Below, piece by piece: positions 1 to 10,548 of a stretch of DNA of 64,000 nt. Numbering within the stretch: the stretch's first letter is position 1; the number at the start of each line of letters is the position of its first letter. The translations under genes were made by a program, and so were the position numbers. Source of the stretch: Vickermania ingenoplastis. Taxonomy: Eukaryota > Euglenozoa > Kinetoplastea > Trypanosomatida > Trypanosomatidae. The notes beneath the pieces are model-generated. The model had not been told where the DNA came from and ran no database searches. It worked only from the letters and a program-made list of their open reading frames with translations. The stretch is taken from the NCBI GenBank assembly GCA_010157825.1, contig VFSE01000254.1, forward strand, positions 186,001-250,000. Reading direction: 5' to 3'.

Positions 1-371
1 CGCCACCCCGGCCCCGACGGCGATGCCGAGGGAGAGGGTCCGCAGGTTCCGCCGCCACCGCCGCCGCCCTTCAACGGCACCGACGCCGGCATGCCCTTCC
101 CGCCCCACTCGCACGCCGGCGGCCCCAACGCCACCGGCTTCCCACCGCACCACGGCCACCACCACCGCCCCCACGCCAACGTCTCGCTCTTCAACTTCAC
201 CGCCGCCCCGGCGCACCACTTCCCACCGCCACCACCAGCGGAGCCCAACCACCAGCCCCACGACGCCTTTCCCGGCGACTTCAACGGCCCACAGGGCGAA
301 CCCCAGGGCAGGGCAGGCAGCCCCAGGACGCGCAGCACAGCCCCACACGCAGCAGCCACCGCCGCTTCTGA
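1..371 (+). pseudogene. Array copy 0, 3' part of His/Pro-rich secreted protein gene
   Basis: This is the tail of a copy whose start lies left of the window. The Pro/His-rich centre is readable, but the frame of the centre (PHAGGPNATG region) and the frame of the conserved C-terminus and TGA at 369-371 do not agree. Relative to copy 4, bases are missing in the G run before the LFNFT segment and in the GGGCAG repeats. Both are runs of the kind long-read consensus often gets wrong, so this may be intact in the genome. Confidence 0.7.
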
Positions 372-1047
372 CCCACACATCGCCTCAGCACCAGCCCTCC
401 CACGAGTAGTACACGTACGACTCCTTTGCGAAGCACTGGCTGATGCATATTCTTTTCACTCTTTTATTTTTTTCCTCACTTGTTCGTTCGTTTTGTTTTT
501 TTTTGCTTCATTATTATTTCTATTTATATGTAGAAAGTCTTTCTCGATGTTGCTACTCTTTTCGATTCCCTACAAACAAGGTACTTTCATTGGTTCTCCC
601 CCATCACACGCCCTCCAGTTCTCCGGTCACGGCTGCGCGGGCTGGTCCGCGTTGCGCTCTTTGCCCCGCACCGCAACACCACCGCGTGTTGTTCCGAATG
701 GCGACGGGGACCGCCTGGCACGTACCGCCGCGGGCCTCCTTGCGTGGGGGGGGGGGATCCTCTATACTTGTACATCTCCCCGCGCCAGAAACTATTCATA
801 CACCACATTTACATGCGCCATCCTACCATCCGTATACGATATCGATGCACAACAGACAGACCTTGAACGGCCTCGGCCTCACTGCTCCTCCCCACCTCTC
901 TCTCTCTCTTTCCTTTTCGTTCCTCTCTCTCTTTCTGTTCCCCAACCCCGTACGCCGCCGTCATCTCCCACGCCCACGAAGACCCGACCACTCTCCGCCC
1001 CCCCCCCCCCCCCCACACACACACACGTGTTCCTGCTCCCTGCAGCG

Positions 1048-1534
1048 ATGAAGCTTCTTCCCCGTCTGCTCGTCGTCCCGCCGCCACCGCCCTGGTGCTG
1101 TGCGTCGCCACGAGCCCCGCCGCCGCGCAGGGCCCCATGGACGGCCGCCGCTCCATGATTCACCGCCACCCCGGCCCCGACGGCGATGCCGAGGGAGAGG
1201 GTCCCCGCCGCCACCGCCGCCGCCCTTCAACGGCACCGACGCCGGCATGCCCTTCCCGCCCCCACCCCCGCACGCCGGCGGCCCCAACGCCACCGGCTTC
1301 CCACCGCACCACGGCCACCACCACCGCCCCACGCCAACGTCTCGGGCTCTTCAACTTCACCGCCGCCCCGGCGCACCACTTCCCACCGCCACCACCAGCG
1401 GAGCCCAACCACCAGCCCCACGACGCCTTTCCCGGCGACTTCAACGGCCCACAGGGCGAACCCCAGGGCAGGGGCAGGCAGCAGCCCAGGACGCACAGCA
1501 CAGCCCCACACGCAGCAGCCACCGCCGCTTCTGA
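1048..1534 (+). pseudogene. Array copy 1, frame-disrupted His/Pro-rich secreted protein gene
   Basis: The start codon, signal-peptide region and conserved TGA (1532-1534) are present, but start and stop are in different frames. Near 1076 the signal-peptide coding run is one base shorter than in copy 4, and near 1203 the segment coding for QVPPP is shortened. The long C run before the CA repeat (about 17 C) is the longest in the array. This is either a decayed copy or a consensus error. Confidence 0.7.
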
Positions 1535-2216
1535 CCCACACACGCCTCAGCACCAGCCCTCCCACGAGTAGTACACGTACGACTCCTTTGCGAAGCACTG
1601 GCTGATGCATATTCTTTTCACTTTTTTTTTTTTTTCCTCACTTGTTCGTTCGTTTTGTTTTTTTGCTTCATTATTATTTCTTTTTATTTATATGTAGGAA
1701 AGTCTTTCTCGATGTTGCTACTCTTTTTCGATTCCCTACAAACAAGGTACTTTCATTGGTTCTCCCCCATCACACGCCCTCCAGTTCTCCGGTCACGGCT
1801 GCGCGGGCTGGTCCGCGTTGCGCTCTGTTCCGCACCGCAACACCACCGCGTGTTGTTCCGAATGGCGACGGGGGACCGCCCGGCACGTACCGCCGCGGGC
1901 CTCCTTGCGTGTGGGGGAGGGGTGGGGATCCCTCTATACTTGTACATCTCCCCCCCGCGCCAGAAACTATTCATACACCACATTTACATGCGCCATCCTA
2001 CCATCCGTATACGATATCGATGCACAACAGACAGACCTTGAACGGCCTCGGGCCTCACTGCTCCTCCCCCCACCTCTCTCTCTCTCTCTCTCTTTCCTTT
2101 TCGTTCCTCTTTCTTTCTGTTCCCCAACCCCGTACGCCGCCGTCATCTCCCACGCCCACGAAGACCCGACCACTCTCCGCCCCCCACACACACACGTGTT
2201 CCTGCTCCCTGCAGCG

Positions 2217-2706
2217 ATGAAGCTTTCCCCGTCTGCTCGTCGTCCTCGCCGCCACCGCCCTGGTGCTGTGCGTCGCCACGAGCCCCGCCGCCGCGCAGGG
2301 CCCCATGGACGGCCGCCGCTCCATGATTCACCGCCACCCCGGCCCCGACGGCGATGCCGAGGGAGAGGGTCCGCAGGTTCCGCCGCCACCGCCGCCGCCC
2401 TTCAACGGCACCGACGCCGGCATGCCCTTCCGCCCCCACCGCACGCCGGCGGCCCCAACGCCACCGGCTTCCCACCGCACCACGGCCACCACCACCGCCC
2501 CACGCCAACGTCTCGGGCTCTTCAACTTCACCGCCGCCCCGGCGCACCACTTCCCACCGCCACCACCAGCGGAGCCCAACCACCAGCCCCACGACGCCTT
2601 TCCCGGCGACTTCAACGGCCCACAGGGCGAACCCCAGGGGCAGGGGCAGGGGCAGCCCCAGGACGCACAGCACAGCCCCACACGCAGCAGCCACCGCCGC
2701 TTCTGA
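2217..2706 (+). pseudogene. Array copy 2, frame-disrupted His/Pro-rich secreted protein gene
   Basis: The copy has start and stop positions equivalent to the intact copy 4. The fourth and fifth codons are shortened (atgaagctttcccc instead of atgaagcttcttcccc), which moves the signal peptide out of frame, and there are further small differences around the FPPPP/PHAGG segment. The rest of the protein, including all four N-glycosylation sequons, remains recognisable across frames. Confidence 0.7.
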
Positions 2707-3386
2707 CCCACACACGCCTCAGCACCAGCCCTCCCACGAGTAGTACACGTACGACTCCTTTGCGAAGCACTGGCTGATGCATATTCTTTTCACTCCTTTT
2801 ATTTTTTCCTCACTTGTTCGTTCGTTTTGTTTTTTTTTTGCTTCATTATTATTTCTTTTTATTTATATGTAGGAAAGTCTTTCTCGATGTTGCTACTCTT
2901 TTTCGATTCCCTACAAACAAGGTACTTTCATTGGTTCTCCCCCATCACACGCCCTCCAGTTCTCCGGTCACGGCTGCGCGGGCTGGTCCGCGTTGCGCTC
3001 TTTGCCCGCACCGCAACACCACCGCGTGTTGTTCCGAATGGCGACGGGGGACCGCCCGGCACGTACCGCCGCGGGCCTCCTTGCGTGTGGGGGAGGGGTG
3101 GGGATCCCTCTATACTTGTACATCTCCCCCCCGCGCCAGAAACTATTCATACACCACATTTACATGCGCCATCCTACCATCCGTATACGATATCGATGCA
3201 CAACAGACAGACCTTGAACGGCCTCGGGCCTCACTGCTCCTCCCCCCACCTCTCTCTCTCTCTTCCTTTTCGTTCCTCTTCTCTTTCTGTTCCCCAACCC
3301 CGTACGCCGCCGTCATCTCCCACGCCCACGAAGACCCGACCACTCTCCGCCCCACACACACACACGTGTTCCTGCTCCCTGCAGCG

Positions 3387-3880
3387 ATGAAGCTTCTTCC
3401 CCGTCTGCTCGTCGTCCTCGCCGCCACCGCCCTGGTGCTGTGCGTCGCCACGAGCCCCGCCGCCGCAGGGCCCCATGGACGGCCGCCGCTCCATGATTCA
3501 CCGCCACCCCGGCCCCGACGGCGATGCCGAGGGAGAGGGTCCGCAGGTTCCGCCGCCACCGCCGCCGCCCTTCAACGGCACCGACGCCGGCATGCCCTTC
3601 CCGCCCCCCCCCGCACGCCGGCGGCCCCAACGCCACCGGCTTCCCACCGCACCACGGCCACCACCACCGCCCCCACGCCAACGTCTCGGGGCTCTTCAAC
3701 TTCACCGCCGCCCCGGCGCACCACTTCCCACCGCCACCACCAGCGGAGCCCAACCACCAGCCCCACGACGCCTTTCCCGGCGACTTCAACGGCCCACAGG
3801 GCGAACCCCAGGGCAGGGCAGGCAGGCAGCCCCAGGACGCACAGCACAGCCCCACACGCAGCAGCCACCGCCGCTTCTGA
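3387..3880 (+). pseudogene. Array copy 3, frame-disrupted His/Pro-rich secreted protein gene
   Basis: The signal peptide is intact, but two bases are missing from the GCC-GCC-GCG-CAG stretch at its cleavage region (near 3466), and the C run at about 3603 differs, so the start and the TGA at 3878-3880 are in different frames. The Pro/His-rich centre and C-terminus are otherwise as in copy 4. Confidence 0.7.
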
Positions 3881-4002
3881 CCCACACACACACGCCTCAG
3901 CACCAGCCCCTCCCACGAGTAGTACACGTACGACTCCTTTGCGAAGCACTGGCTGATGCATATTCTTTTCACTCCTTTTTATTTTTTTCCTCACTTGTTC
4001 GT

Positions 4003-4051
4003 TCGTTTTGTTTTTTTTGCTTCATTATTATTTCTTTTTATTTATATGTAG
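4003..4051 (+). promoter_or_regulatory. Second acceptor-like signal in each array spacer
   Basis: About 120 nt after each stop codon there is a long T-rich tract ending TTTATATGTAG (AG at 4050-4051 in this unit). By the kinetoplastid rule it is a splice acceptor candidate and would also direct polyadenylation of the upstream copy. No convincing conserved gene follows it before the next copy, so a role in 3'-end formation or a noncoding spliced RNA is the likelier reading. Confidence 0.35.
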
Positions 4052-4409
4052 GAAAGTCTTTCTCGATGTTGCTACTCTTTTTCGATTCCCTACAAACAAG
4101 GTACTTTCATTGGTTCTCCCCCATCACACGCCCTCCAGTTCTCCGGTCACGGCTGCGCGGGCTGGTCCGCGTTGCGCTCTTTGCCCCGCACCGCAACACC
4201 ACCGCGTGTTGTTCCGAATGGCGACGGGGGACCGCCCGGCACGTACCGCCGCGGGCCTCCTTGCGTGTGGGGGGGTGGGGATCCCTCTATACTTGTACAT
4301 CTCCCCCCCGCGCCAGAAACTATTCATACACCACATTTACATGCGCCATCCTACCATCCGTATACGATATCGATGCACAACAGACAGACCTTGAACGGCC
4401 TCGGGCCTC

Positions 4410-4513
4410 ACTGCTCCTCCCCCCACCTCTCTCTCTCTCTCTCCTTTTCGTTCCTCTTCTTTCTTTCTGTTCCCCAACCCCGTACGCCGCCGTCATCTCC
4501 CACGCCCACGAAG
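4410..4513 (+). promoter_or_regulatory. Predicted trans-splice acceptor of array genes (copy 4 shown)
   Basis: A CT-rich tract of about 70 nt is followed, with no earlier AG, by the first AG at 4512-4513, about 60 nt before the start codon. The same arrangement precedes every copy (for example 8020-8108 and 9205-9312). A (C)n(CA)n run lies between acceptor and start codon. Assignment rests on the general kinetoplastid rule (polypyrimidine tract then first AG), not on transcript data. Confidence 0.6.
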
Positions 4514-4573
4514 ACCCGACCACTCTCCGCCCCCCCCCCCACACACACACACGTGTTCCTGCTCCCTGCAGCG

Positions 4574-5071
4574 ATGAAGCTTCTTCCCCGTCTGCTCGTC
4601 GTCCTCGCCGCCACCGCCCTGGTGCTGTGCGTCGCCACGAGCCCCGCCGCCGCGCAGGGCCCCATGGACGGCCGCCGCTCCATGATTCACCGCCACCCCG
4701 GCCCCGACGGCGATGCCGAGGGAGAGGGTCCGCAGGTTCCGCCGCCACCGCCGCCGCCCTTCAACGGCACCGACGCCGGCATGCCCTTCCCGCCCCCACC
4801 CCCGCACGCCGGCGGCCCCAACGCCACCGGCTTCCCACCGCACCACGGCCACCACCACCGCCCCCACGCCAACGTCTCGGGGCTCTTCAACTTCACCGCC
4901 GCCCCGGCGCACCACTTCCCACCGCCACCACCAGCGGAGCCCAACCACCAGCCCCACGACGCCTTTCCCGGCGACTTCAACGGCCCACAGGGCGAACCCC
5001 AGGGGCAGGGGCAGGGGCAGCCCCAGGACGCGCAGCACGGCCCCACACGCAGCAGCCACCGCCGCTTCTGA
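4574..5071 (+). CDS. Array copy 4, small secreted His/Pro-rich glycoprotein (intact)
   Basis: This reference copy is open for 165 codons. Residues 1-27 form a classic signal peptide: Lys2, a Leu/Val/Ala core and an AAA-Q cleavage region. The mature part is Pro-rich (PPPPPPP at about 56-62), His-rich (PHHGHHHRPH at about 89-98, plausible metal binding) and has four N-glycosylation sequons at Asn64, Asn83, Asn100 and Asn106. A Gly-Gln run (about 140-149) leads to a basic C-terminus ending SSHRRF. There is no transmembrane segment or obvious GPI signal, so secretion is inferred. The start is the only in-frame ATG just after the splice acceptor, with a 5' leader of about 60 nt. I do not recognise a family; a secreted, mucin-like or metal-binding protein are the alternatives. 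Confidence 0.85.
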   Translation: MKLLPRLLVVLAATALVLCVATSPAAAQGPMDGRRSMIHRHPGPDGDAEGEGPQVPPPPPPPFNGTDAGMPFPPPPPHAGGPNATGFPPHHGHHHRPHANVSGLFNFTAAPAHHFPPPPPAEPNHQPHDAFPGDFNGPQGEPQGQGQGQPQDAQHGPTRSSHRRF

Positions 5072-5761
5072 CCCACACACACACGCCTCAGCACCAGCCC
5101 CTCCCACGAGTAGTACACGTACGACTCCTTTGCGAAGCACTGGCTGATGCATATTCTTTTCACTCCTTTTTATTTTTTTTCCTCACTTGTTCGTTCGTTT
5201 TGTTTTTTTTTTGCTTCATTATTATTTCTTTTTATTTATATGTAGGAAAGTCTTTCTCGATGTTGCTACTCTTTTTCGATTCCCTACAAACAAGGTACTT
5301 TCATTGGTTCTCCCCCATCACACGCCCTCCAGTTCTCCGGTCACGGCTGCGCGGGCTGGTCCGCGTTGCGCTCTTTGCCCCGCACCGCAACACCACCGCG
5401 TGTTGTTCCGAATGGCGACGGGGGACCGCCCGGCACGTACCGCCGCGGGCCTCCTTGCGTGGGGAGGTGGGGATCCTCTATACTTGTACATCTCCCCCCC
5501 GCGCCAGAAACTATTCATACACCACATTTACATGCGCCATCCTACCATCCGTATACGATATCGATGCACAACAGACAGACCTTGAACGGCCTCGGGCCTC
5601 ACTGCTCCTCCCCCTCTCTCTCTCTCTCTCCTTTTCGTCTCTCTTTCTCTTTCTGTTCCCCAACCCCGTACGCCGCCGTCATCTCCCACGCCCACGAAGA
5701 CCCGACCACTCTCCGCCCCCCCCCCCCCACACACACACACGTGTTCCTGCTCCCTGCAGCG

Positions 5762-6268
5762 ATGAAGCTTCTTCCCCGTCTGCTCGTCGTCCTCGCCGCC
5801 ACCGCCCTGGTGCTGTGCGTCGCCACGAGCCCCGCCGCCGCGCAGGGCCCCATGGACGGCCGCCGCTCCATGATTCACCGCCACCCCGGCCCCGACGGCG
5901 ATGCCGAGGGAGAGGGGCCGCACGGCGGTCCGCAGGTTCCGCCGCCACCGCCGCCGCCCTTCAACGGCACCGACGCCGGCATGCCCTTCCCGCCCCCCCC
6001 GCACGCCGGCGGCCCCAACGCCACCGGCTTCCCACCGCACCACGGCCACCACCACCGCCCCCACGCCAACGTCTCGGGGCTCTTCAACTTCACCGCCGCC
6101 CCGGCGCACCACTTCCCACCGCCACCACCAGCGGAGCCCAACCACCAGCCCCACGACGCCTTTCCCGGCGACTTCAACGGCCCACAGGGCGAACCCCAGG
6201 GGCAGGGGCAGGGGCAGCCCCAGGACGCGCAGCACGGCCCCACACGCAGCAGCCACCGCCGCTTCTGA
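5762..6268 (+). CDS. Array copy 5, small secreted His/Pro-rich glycoprotein (intact)
   Basis: This copy encodes 168 aa and is open from start to stop. Compared with copy 4 it has an insertion of three residues (reading GPHGGPQV) before the poly-Pro run and one or two fewer Pro before PHAGG. The signal peptide, His cluster and all four sequons are kept. The HGG insertion is shared with copy 6, and a related PGG version is in copy 7, which indicates a sub-lineage within the array. Confidence 0.85.
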   Translation: MKLLPRLLVVLAATALVLCVATSPAAAQGPMDGRRSMIHRHPGPDGDAEGEGPHGGPQVPPPPPPPFNGTDAGMPFPPPPHAGGPNATGFPPHHGHHHRPHANVSGLFNFTAAPAHHFPPPPPAEPNHQPHDAFPGDFNGPQGEPQGQGQGQPQDAQHGPTRSSHRRF

Positions 6269-6967
6269 CCCACACACACACGCCTCAGCACCAGCCCCTC
6301 CCACGAGTAGTACACGTACGACTCCTTTGCGAAGCACTGGCTGATGCATATTCTTTTCACTCCTTTTTATTTTTTTTCCTCACTTGTTCGTTCGTTTTTT
6401 TTTTTTGCTTCATTATTATTTCTTTTTATTTATATGTAGAAAGTCTTTCTCGATGTTGCTACTCTTTTTCGATTCCCTACAAACAAGGTACTTTCATTGG
6501 TTCTCCCCCATCACACGCCCTCCAGTTCTCCGGTCACGGCTGCGCGGGCTGGTCCGCGTTGCGCTCTTTGCCCCGCACCGCAACACCACCGCGTGTTGTT
6601 CCGAATGGCGACGGGGGACCGCCCGGCACGTACCGCCGCGGGCCTCCTTGCGTGGGGAGGGTGGGGATCCTCTATACTTGTACATCTCCCCCCCGCGCCA
6701 GAAACTATTCATACACCACATTTACATGCGCCATCCTACCATCCGTATACGATATCGATGCACAACAGACAGACCTTGAACGGCCTCGGGCCTCACTGCT
6801 CCTCCCCCCACCTCTCTCTCTCTCTCTCTCTTTCCTTTTCGTTCCTCTTCTCTTTCTCTTTCTGTTCCCCAACCCCGTACGCCGCCGTCATCTCCCACGC
6901 CCACGAAGACCCGACCACTCTCCGCCCCCCCCCCACACACACACACGTGTTCCTGCTCCCTGCAGCG

Positions 6968-7473
6968 ATGAAGCTTCTTCCCCGTCTGCTCGTCGTCCTC
7001 GCCGCCACCGCCCTGGTGCTGTGCGTCGCCACGAGCCCGCCGCCGCGCAGGGCCCCATGGACGGCCGCCGCTCCATGATTCACCGCCACCCCGGCCCCGA
7101 CGGCGATGCCGAGGGAGAGGGGCCGCACGGCGGTCCGCAGGTTCCGCCGCCACCGCCGCCGCCCTTCAACGGCACCGACGCCGGCATGCCCTTCCCGCCC
7201 CCAACCCCGCACGCCGGCGGCCCCAACGCCACCGGCTTCCCACCGCACCACGGCCACCACCACCGCCCCCACGCCAACGTCTCGGGGCTCTTCAACTTCA
7301 CCGCCGCCCCGGCGCACCACTTCCCACCGCCACCACCAGCGGAGCCCAACCACCAGCCCCACGACGCCTTTCCCGGCGACTTCAACGGCCCACAGGGCGA
7401 ACCCCAGGGCAGGGGCAGGCAGCCCCAGGACGCGCAGCACGGCCCCACACGCAGCAGCCACCGCCGCTTCTGA
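6968..7473 (+). pseudogene. Array copy 6, frame-disrupted by one base
   Basis: The copy is almost identical to copy 5, including the HGG insertion, but one C is missing in the CCCC run at about 7038 (gagcccgccg against gagccccgccg). The signal peptide is therefore out of frame with the mature part and the TGA at 7471-7473. A single missing base in a C run of an otherwise preserved gene suggests a consensus error as readily as a true mutation. Confidence 0.7.
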
Positions 7474-8168
7474 CCCACACACACACGCCTCAGCACCAGC
7501 CCCTCCCACGAGTAGTACACGTACGACTCCTTTGCGAAGCACTGGCTGATGCATATTCTTTTCACTCCTTTTTATTTTTTTCCTCACTTGTTCGTTCGTT
7601 TTTTTTTTTTGCTTCATTATTATTTCTTTTTATTTATATGTAGAAAAGTCTTTCTCGATGTTGCTACTCTTTTTCGATTCCCTACAAACAAGGTACTTTC
7701 ATTGGTTCTCCCCCATCACACGCCCTCCAGTTCTCCGGTCACGGCTGCGCGGGCTGGTCCGCGTTGCGCTCTTTGCCCCGCACCGCAACACCACCGCGTG
7801 TTGTTCCGAATGGCGACGGGGGACCGCCCGGCACGTACCGCCGCGGGCCTCCTTGCGTGTGGGGGAGGGGTGGGGATCCCTCTATACTTGTACATCTCCC
7901 CCCCGCGCCAGAAACTATTCATACACCACATTTACATGCGCCATCCTACCATCCGTATACGATATCGATGCACAACAGACAGACCTTGAACGGCCTCGGG
8001 CCTCACTGCTCCTCCCCCCACCTCTCTCTCTCTCTCTTTTCGTTTCGTTTCTTCTCTTCTTTTCTGTTCCCCAACCCCGTACGCCGCCGTCATCTCCCAC
8101 GCCCACGAAGACCCGACCACTCTCCGCCCCCCCCCACACACACACACGTGTTCCTGCTCCCTGCAGCG

Positions 8169-8669
8169 ATGAAGCTTCTTCCCCGTCTGCTCGTCGTCCT
8201 CGCCGCCACCGCCCTGGTGCTGTGCGTCGCCACGAGCCCCGCCGCCGCGCAGGGCCCCATGGACGGCCGCCGCCATGATTCACCGCCACCCGGCCCCGAC
8301 GGCGATGCCGAGGGAGAGGGGCCGCCCGGCGGTCCGCAGGTTCCGCCGCCACCGCCGCCGCCCTTCAACGGCACCGACGCCGGCATGCCCTTCCCGCCCC
8401 CCGCACGCCGGCGGCCCCAACGCCACCGGCTTCCCACCGCACCACGGCCACCACCACCGCCCCCACGCCAACGTCTCGGGGCTCTTCAACTTCACCGCCG
8501 CCCCGGCGCACCACTTCCACCGCCACCACCAGCGGAGCCCAACCACCAGCCCCACGACGCCTTTCCCGGCGACTTCAACGGCCCACAGGGCGAACCCCAG
8601 GGGCAGGGGCAGGGGCAGCCCCAGGACGCGCAGCACGGCCCCACACGCAGCAGCCACCGCCGCTTCTGA
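8169..8669 (+). CDS. Array copy 7, open but with a frame-shifted central segment
   Basis: Start and stop are in frame (166 codons), but compensating small indels put the middle of the protein in another frame. After the GMPFPPP segment it reads an Arg/Pro-rich stretch (ARRRPQRHRLPTAPRP) and returns to the normal frame at PPPAEPNHQPH. Two of the four sequons and the His cluster are lost. SMIHR is altered to a HDSPPP reading by loss of three bases and a later one. It is either a divergent expressed variant or a copy with run-length errors. Confidence 0.6.
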   Translation: MKLLPRLLVVLAATALVLCVATSPAAAQGPMDGRRHDSPPPGPDGDAEGEGPPGGPQVPPPPPPPFNGTDAGMPFPPPARRRPQRHRLPTAPRPPPPPPRQRLGALQLHRRPGAPLPPPPPAEPNHQPHDAFPGDFNGPQGEPQGQGQGQPQDAQHGPTRSSHRRF

Positions 8670-9370
8670 CCCACACACACACGCCTCAGCACCAGCCCCT
8701 CCCACGAGTAGTACACGTACGACTCCTTTGCGAAGCACTGGCTGATGCATATTCTTTTCACTCCTTTTTTTTTTTCCTCACTTGTTCGTTCGTTTTTTTT
8801 TTTTTTGCTTCATTATTATTTCTTTTTATTTATATGTAGAAAAGTCTTTCTCGATGTTGCTACTCTTTTTCGATTCCCTACAAACAACACACTTTCATTG
8901 GTTCTCCCCCATCACACGCCCTCCAGTTCTCCGGTCACGGCTGCGCGGGCTGGTCCGCGTTGCGCTCTTTGCCCCGCACCGCAACACCACCGCGTGTTGT
9001 TCCGAATGGCGACGGGGGACCGCCCGGCACGTACCGCCGCGGGCCTCCTTGCGTGTGGGGGAGGGGTGGGGATCCCTCTATACTTGTACATCTCCCCCCC
9101 GCGCCAGAAACTATTCATACACCACATTTACATGCGCCATCCTACCATCCGTATACGATATCGATGCACAACAGACAGACCTTGAACGGCCTCGGGCCTC
9201 ACTGCTCCTCCCCCCACCTCTCTCTCTCTCTCTCTCTTTCCTTTTCGTTCCTCTTCTCTTTCTCTTTCTGTTCCCCAACCCCGTACGCCGCCGTCATCTC
9301 CCACGCCCACGAAGACCCGACCACTCTCCGCCCCCCCCCACACACACACGTGTTCCTGCTCCCTGCAGCG

Positions 9371-9565
9371 ATGAAGCTTCTTCCCCGTCTGCTCGTCGTC
9401 CTCGCCGCCACCGCCCTGGTGCTGTGCGTCGCCACGAGCCCCGCCGCCGCGCAGGGCCCCATGGACGGCCGCCGCTCCATGATTCACCGCCACCCCGGCC
9501 CCGACGGCGATGCCGAGGGAGAGGGGCCGCTAGTCCACAGAAGAGAGTTGTTTGTTCGGGCGTGA
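9371..9565 (+). pseudogene. Array copy 8, truncated at array boundary
   Basis: The last unit keeps the full spacer, splice signals, signal peptide and the first ~52 residues in frame. It then leaves the array sequence at about 9530 (after gagaggggccgc) and runs into unrelated DNA, adding about a dozen foreign codons before a stop. Because promoter-independent trans-splicing signals are intact, a 64-aa secreted stub could be made. Confidence 0.85.
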
Positions 9566-10548
9566 CGTCTGCTGGTGCACCGATGGCTGAGGGAGTCAAC
9601 GCGAAGACGGGTTCTCCTACGGGTCACTCGGTGTATGTGAATGTATCGGGGCAGTTTAAGTTTGGCCAAACCAGGAGGAAGCTCGCGGCGCCGAGGCCTC
9701 CCCCCACCTCGGGTGGTCCCCGTGTGGTGTCAGAAAAATGTTCGCAGCGAGAGAAGCGTCGCCGCGGTGCGGTGATACTCCAGCCGCAGATTGAAGAGCC
9801 ATGAAGCAGGTGGTCACGTATGTGCCGTGAAAGATGTGATGTACCTTCCCTCTTGTCGGGCGGATGGGCTAAAGGCTATGGGGTGAAGGGTACCATTGTT
9901 GTAGGTTGCCGGCGAGTATTGGATTGTGAGTGTGTTTTTTGTGTGGCCCTTACCCGCTATTCGTTAATAGGCTACGGTAGTATGAAACAGGAATTACCTT
10001 TTGTTACTCTTGTTTGATAGGTTGTTTGTTGTTTTTGTTGTTGTTGTTGTTCGTTTGGGCTGAGTGCGTGGGTCTAGGGGGGAACCACTGCGAAGATACA
10101 ACTATGTGTATGTATCACTGCACATTATTTGTGTTTATAGTTGAGAAATTTTCCTTCCTCCTCTGCCTATGGTCGACACCCTATGATTTCTTGCGTTGCC
10201 TCGGTAGAGTGGTGGAATGGGTTGCAAATCAGTTTTTCATCTTCTGCCACTCTCCTGCGGAGTTCTTGCCCTCTCTCTCTTCCGTTTTTTTTTTTTTTTT
10301 TTTTTCCATATTATTTTTATTATTATTCAGTGTATGGGGGAGGAAAATTTGATTCCTATCAATTCTTACATCTTGTGCTTCTTCGACGGAATAATCTGTG
10401 AGAGTCCTATCCAGTACTAGTATCGTATTCTTAGCTTACCCCATCTTACTCGCTCATTCAAGCAAACAATAATAAACGCATACATACATATCATACATAC
10501 ACGCACTCCCTACTACTTACCTCTTGTTGGGTCCTTCTCTTCGCTCGA
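9566..10548. other. Intergenic region after array; no gene seen
   Basis: I see no coding sequence here. The region becomes T/TTG-rich to the right; a CT/T tract at about 10260-10320 ends in an AG at 10329-10330, the best trans-splice acceptor for the phosphatase gene at 10549, giving a leader of roughly 218 nt. Confidence 0.6.

Larger units (their letters stand above)
1..9530 (+). repeat. Tandem array of ~1.2-kb gene-bearing units
   Basis: Seven complete head-to-tail units, a partial unit at the left window edge and a truncated one at the right make up this array. Start codons of successive copies lie at 1048, 2217, 3387, 4574, 5762, 6968, 8169 and 9371, so the period is 1169-1206 bp. Coding part, 3' region, spacer and splice signals are all conserved between units, as expected for a unit transcribed within a polycistron and homogenised by unequal exchange. 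Units differ mainly in length of C, CA, CT and T runs and of the GGGCAG repeats in the coding region. The array begins outside the window and ends at about 9530, inside the coding part of the last unit. Confidence 0.97.

Noticed and set aside
1642-2220. Spacer open frames after the second acceptor in the array (FFLLHYYFF... products)
   Set aside because: They are carried along by array homogenisation, differ in length between units through run-length changes and end in the leader of the next copy; no sign of coding selection.
3475-7473. A 1332-codon + strand open frame across several array units
   Set aside because: It reads through spacers and switches between coding frames of successive copies; the translation is Arg/Pro-rich spacer product. 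It exists only because indels happen to avoid stops.
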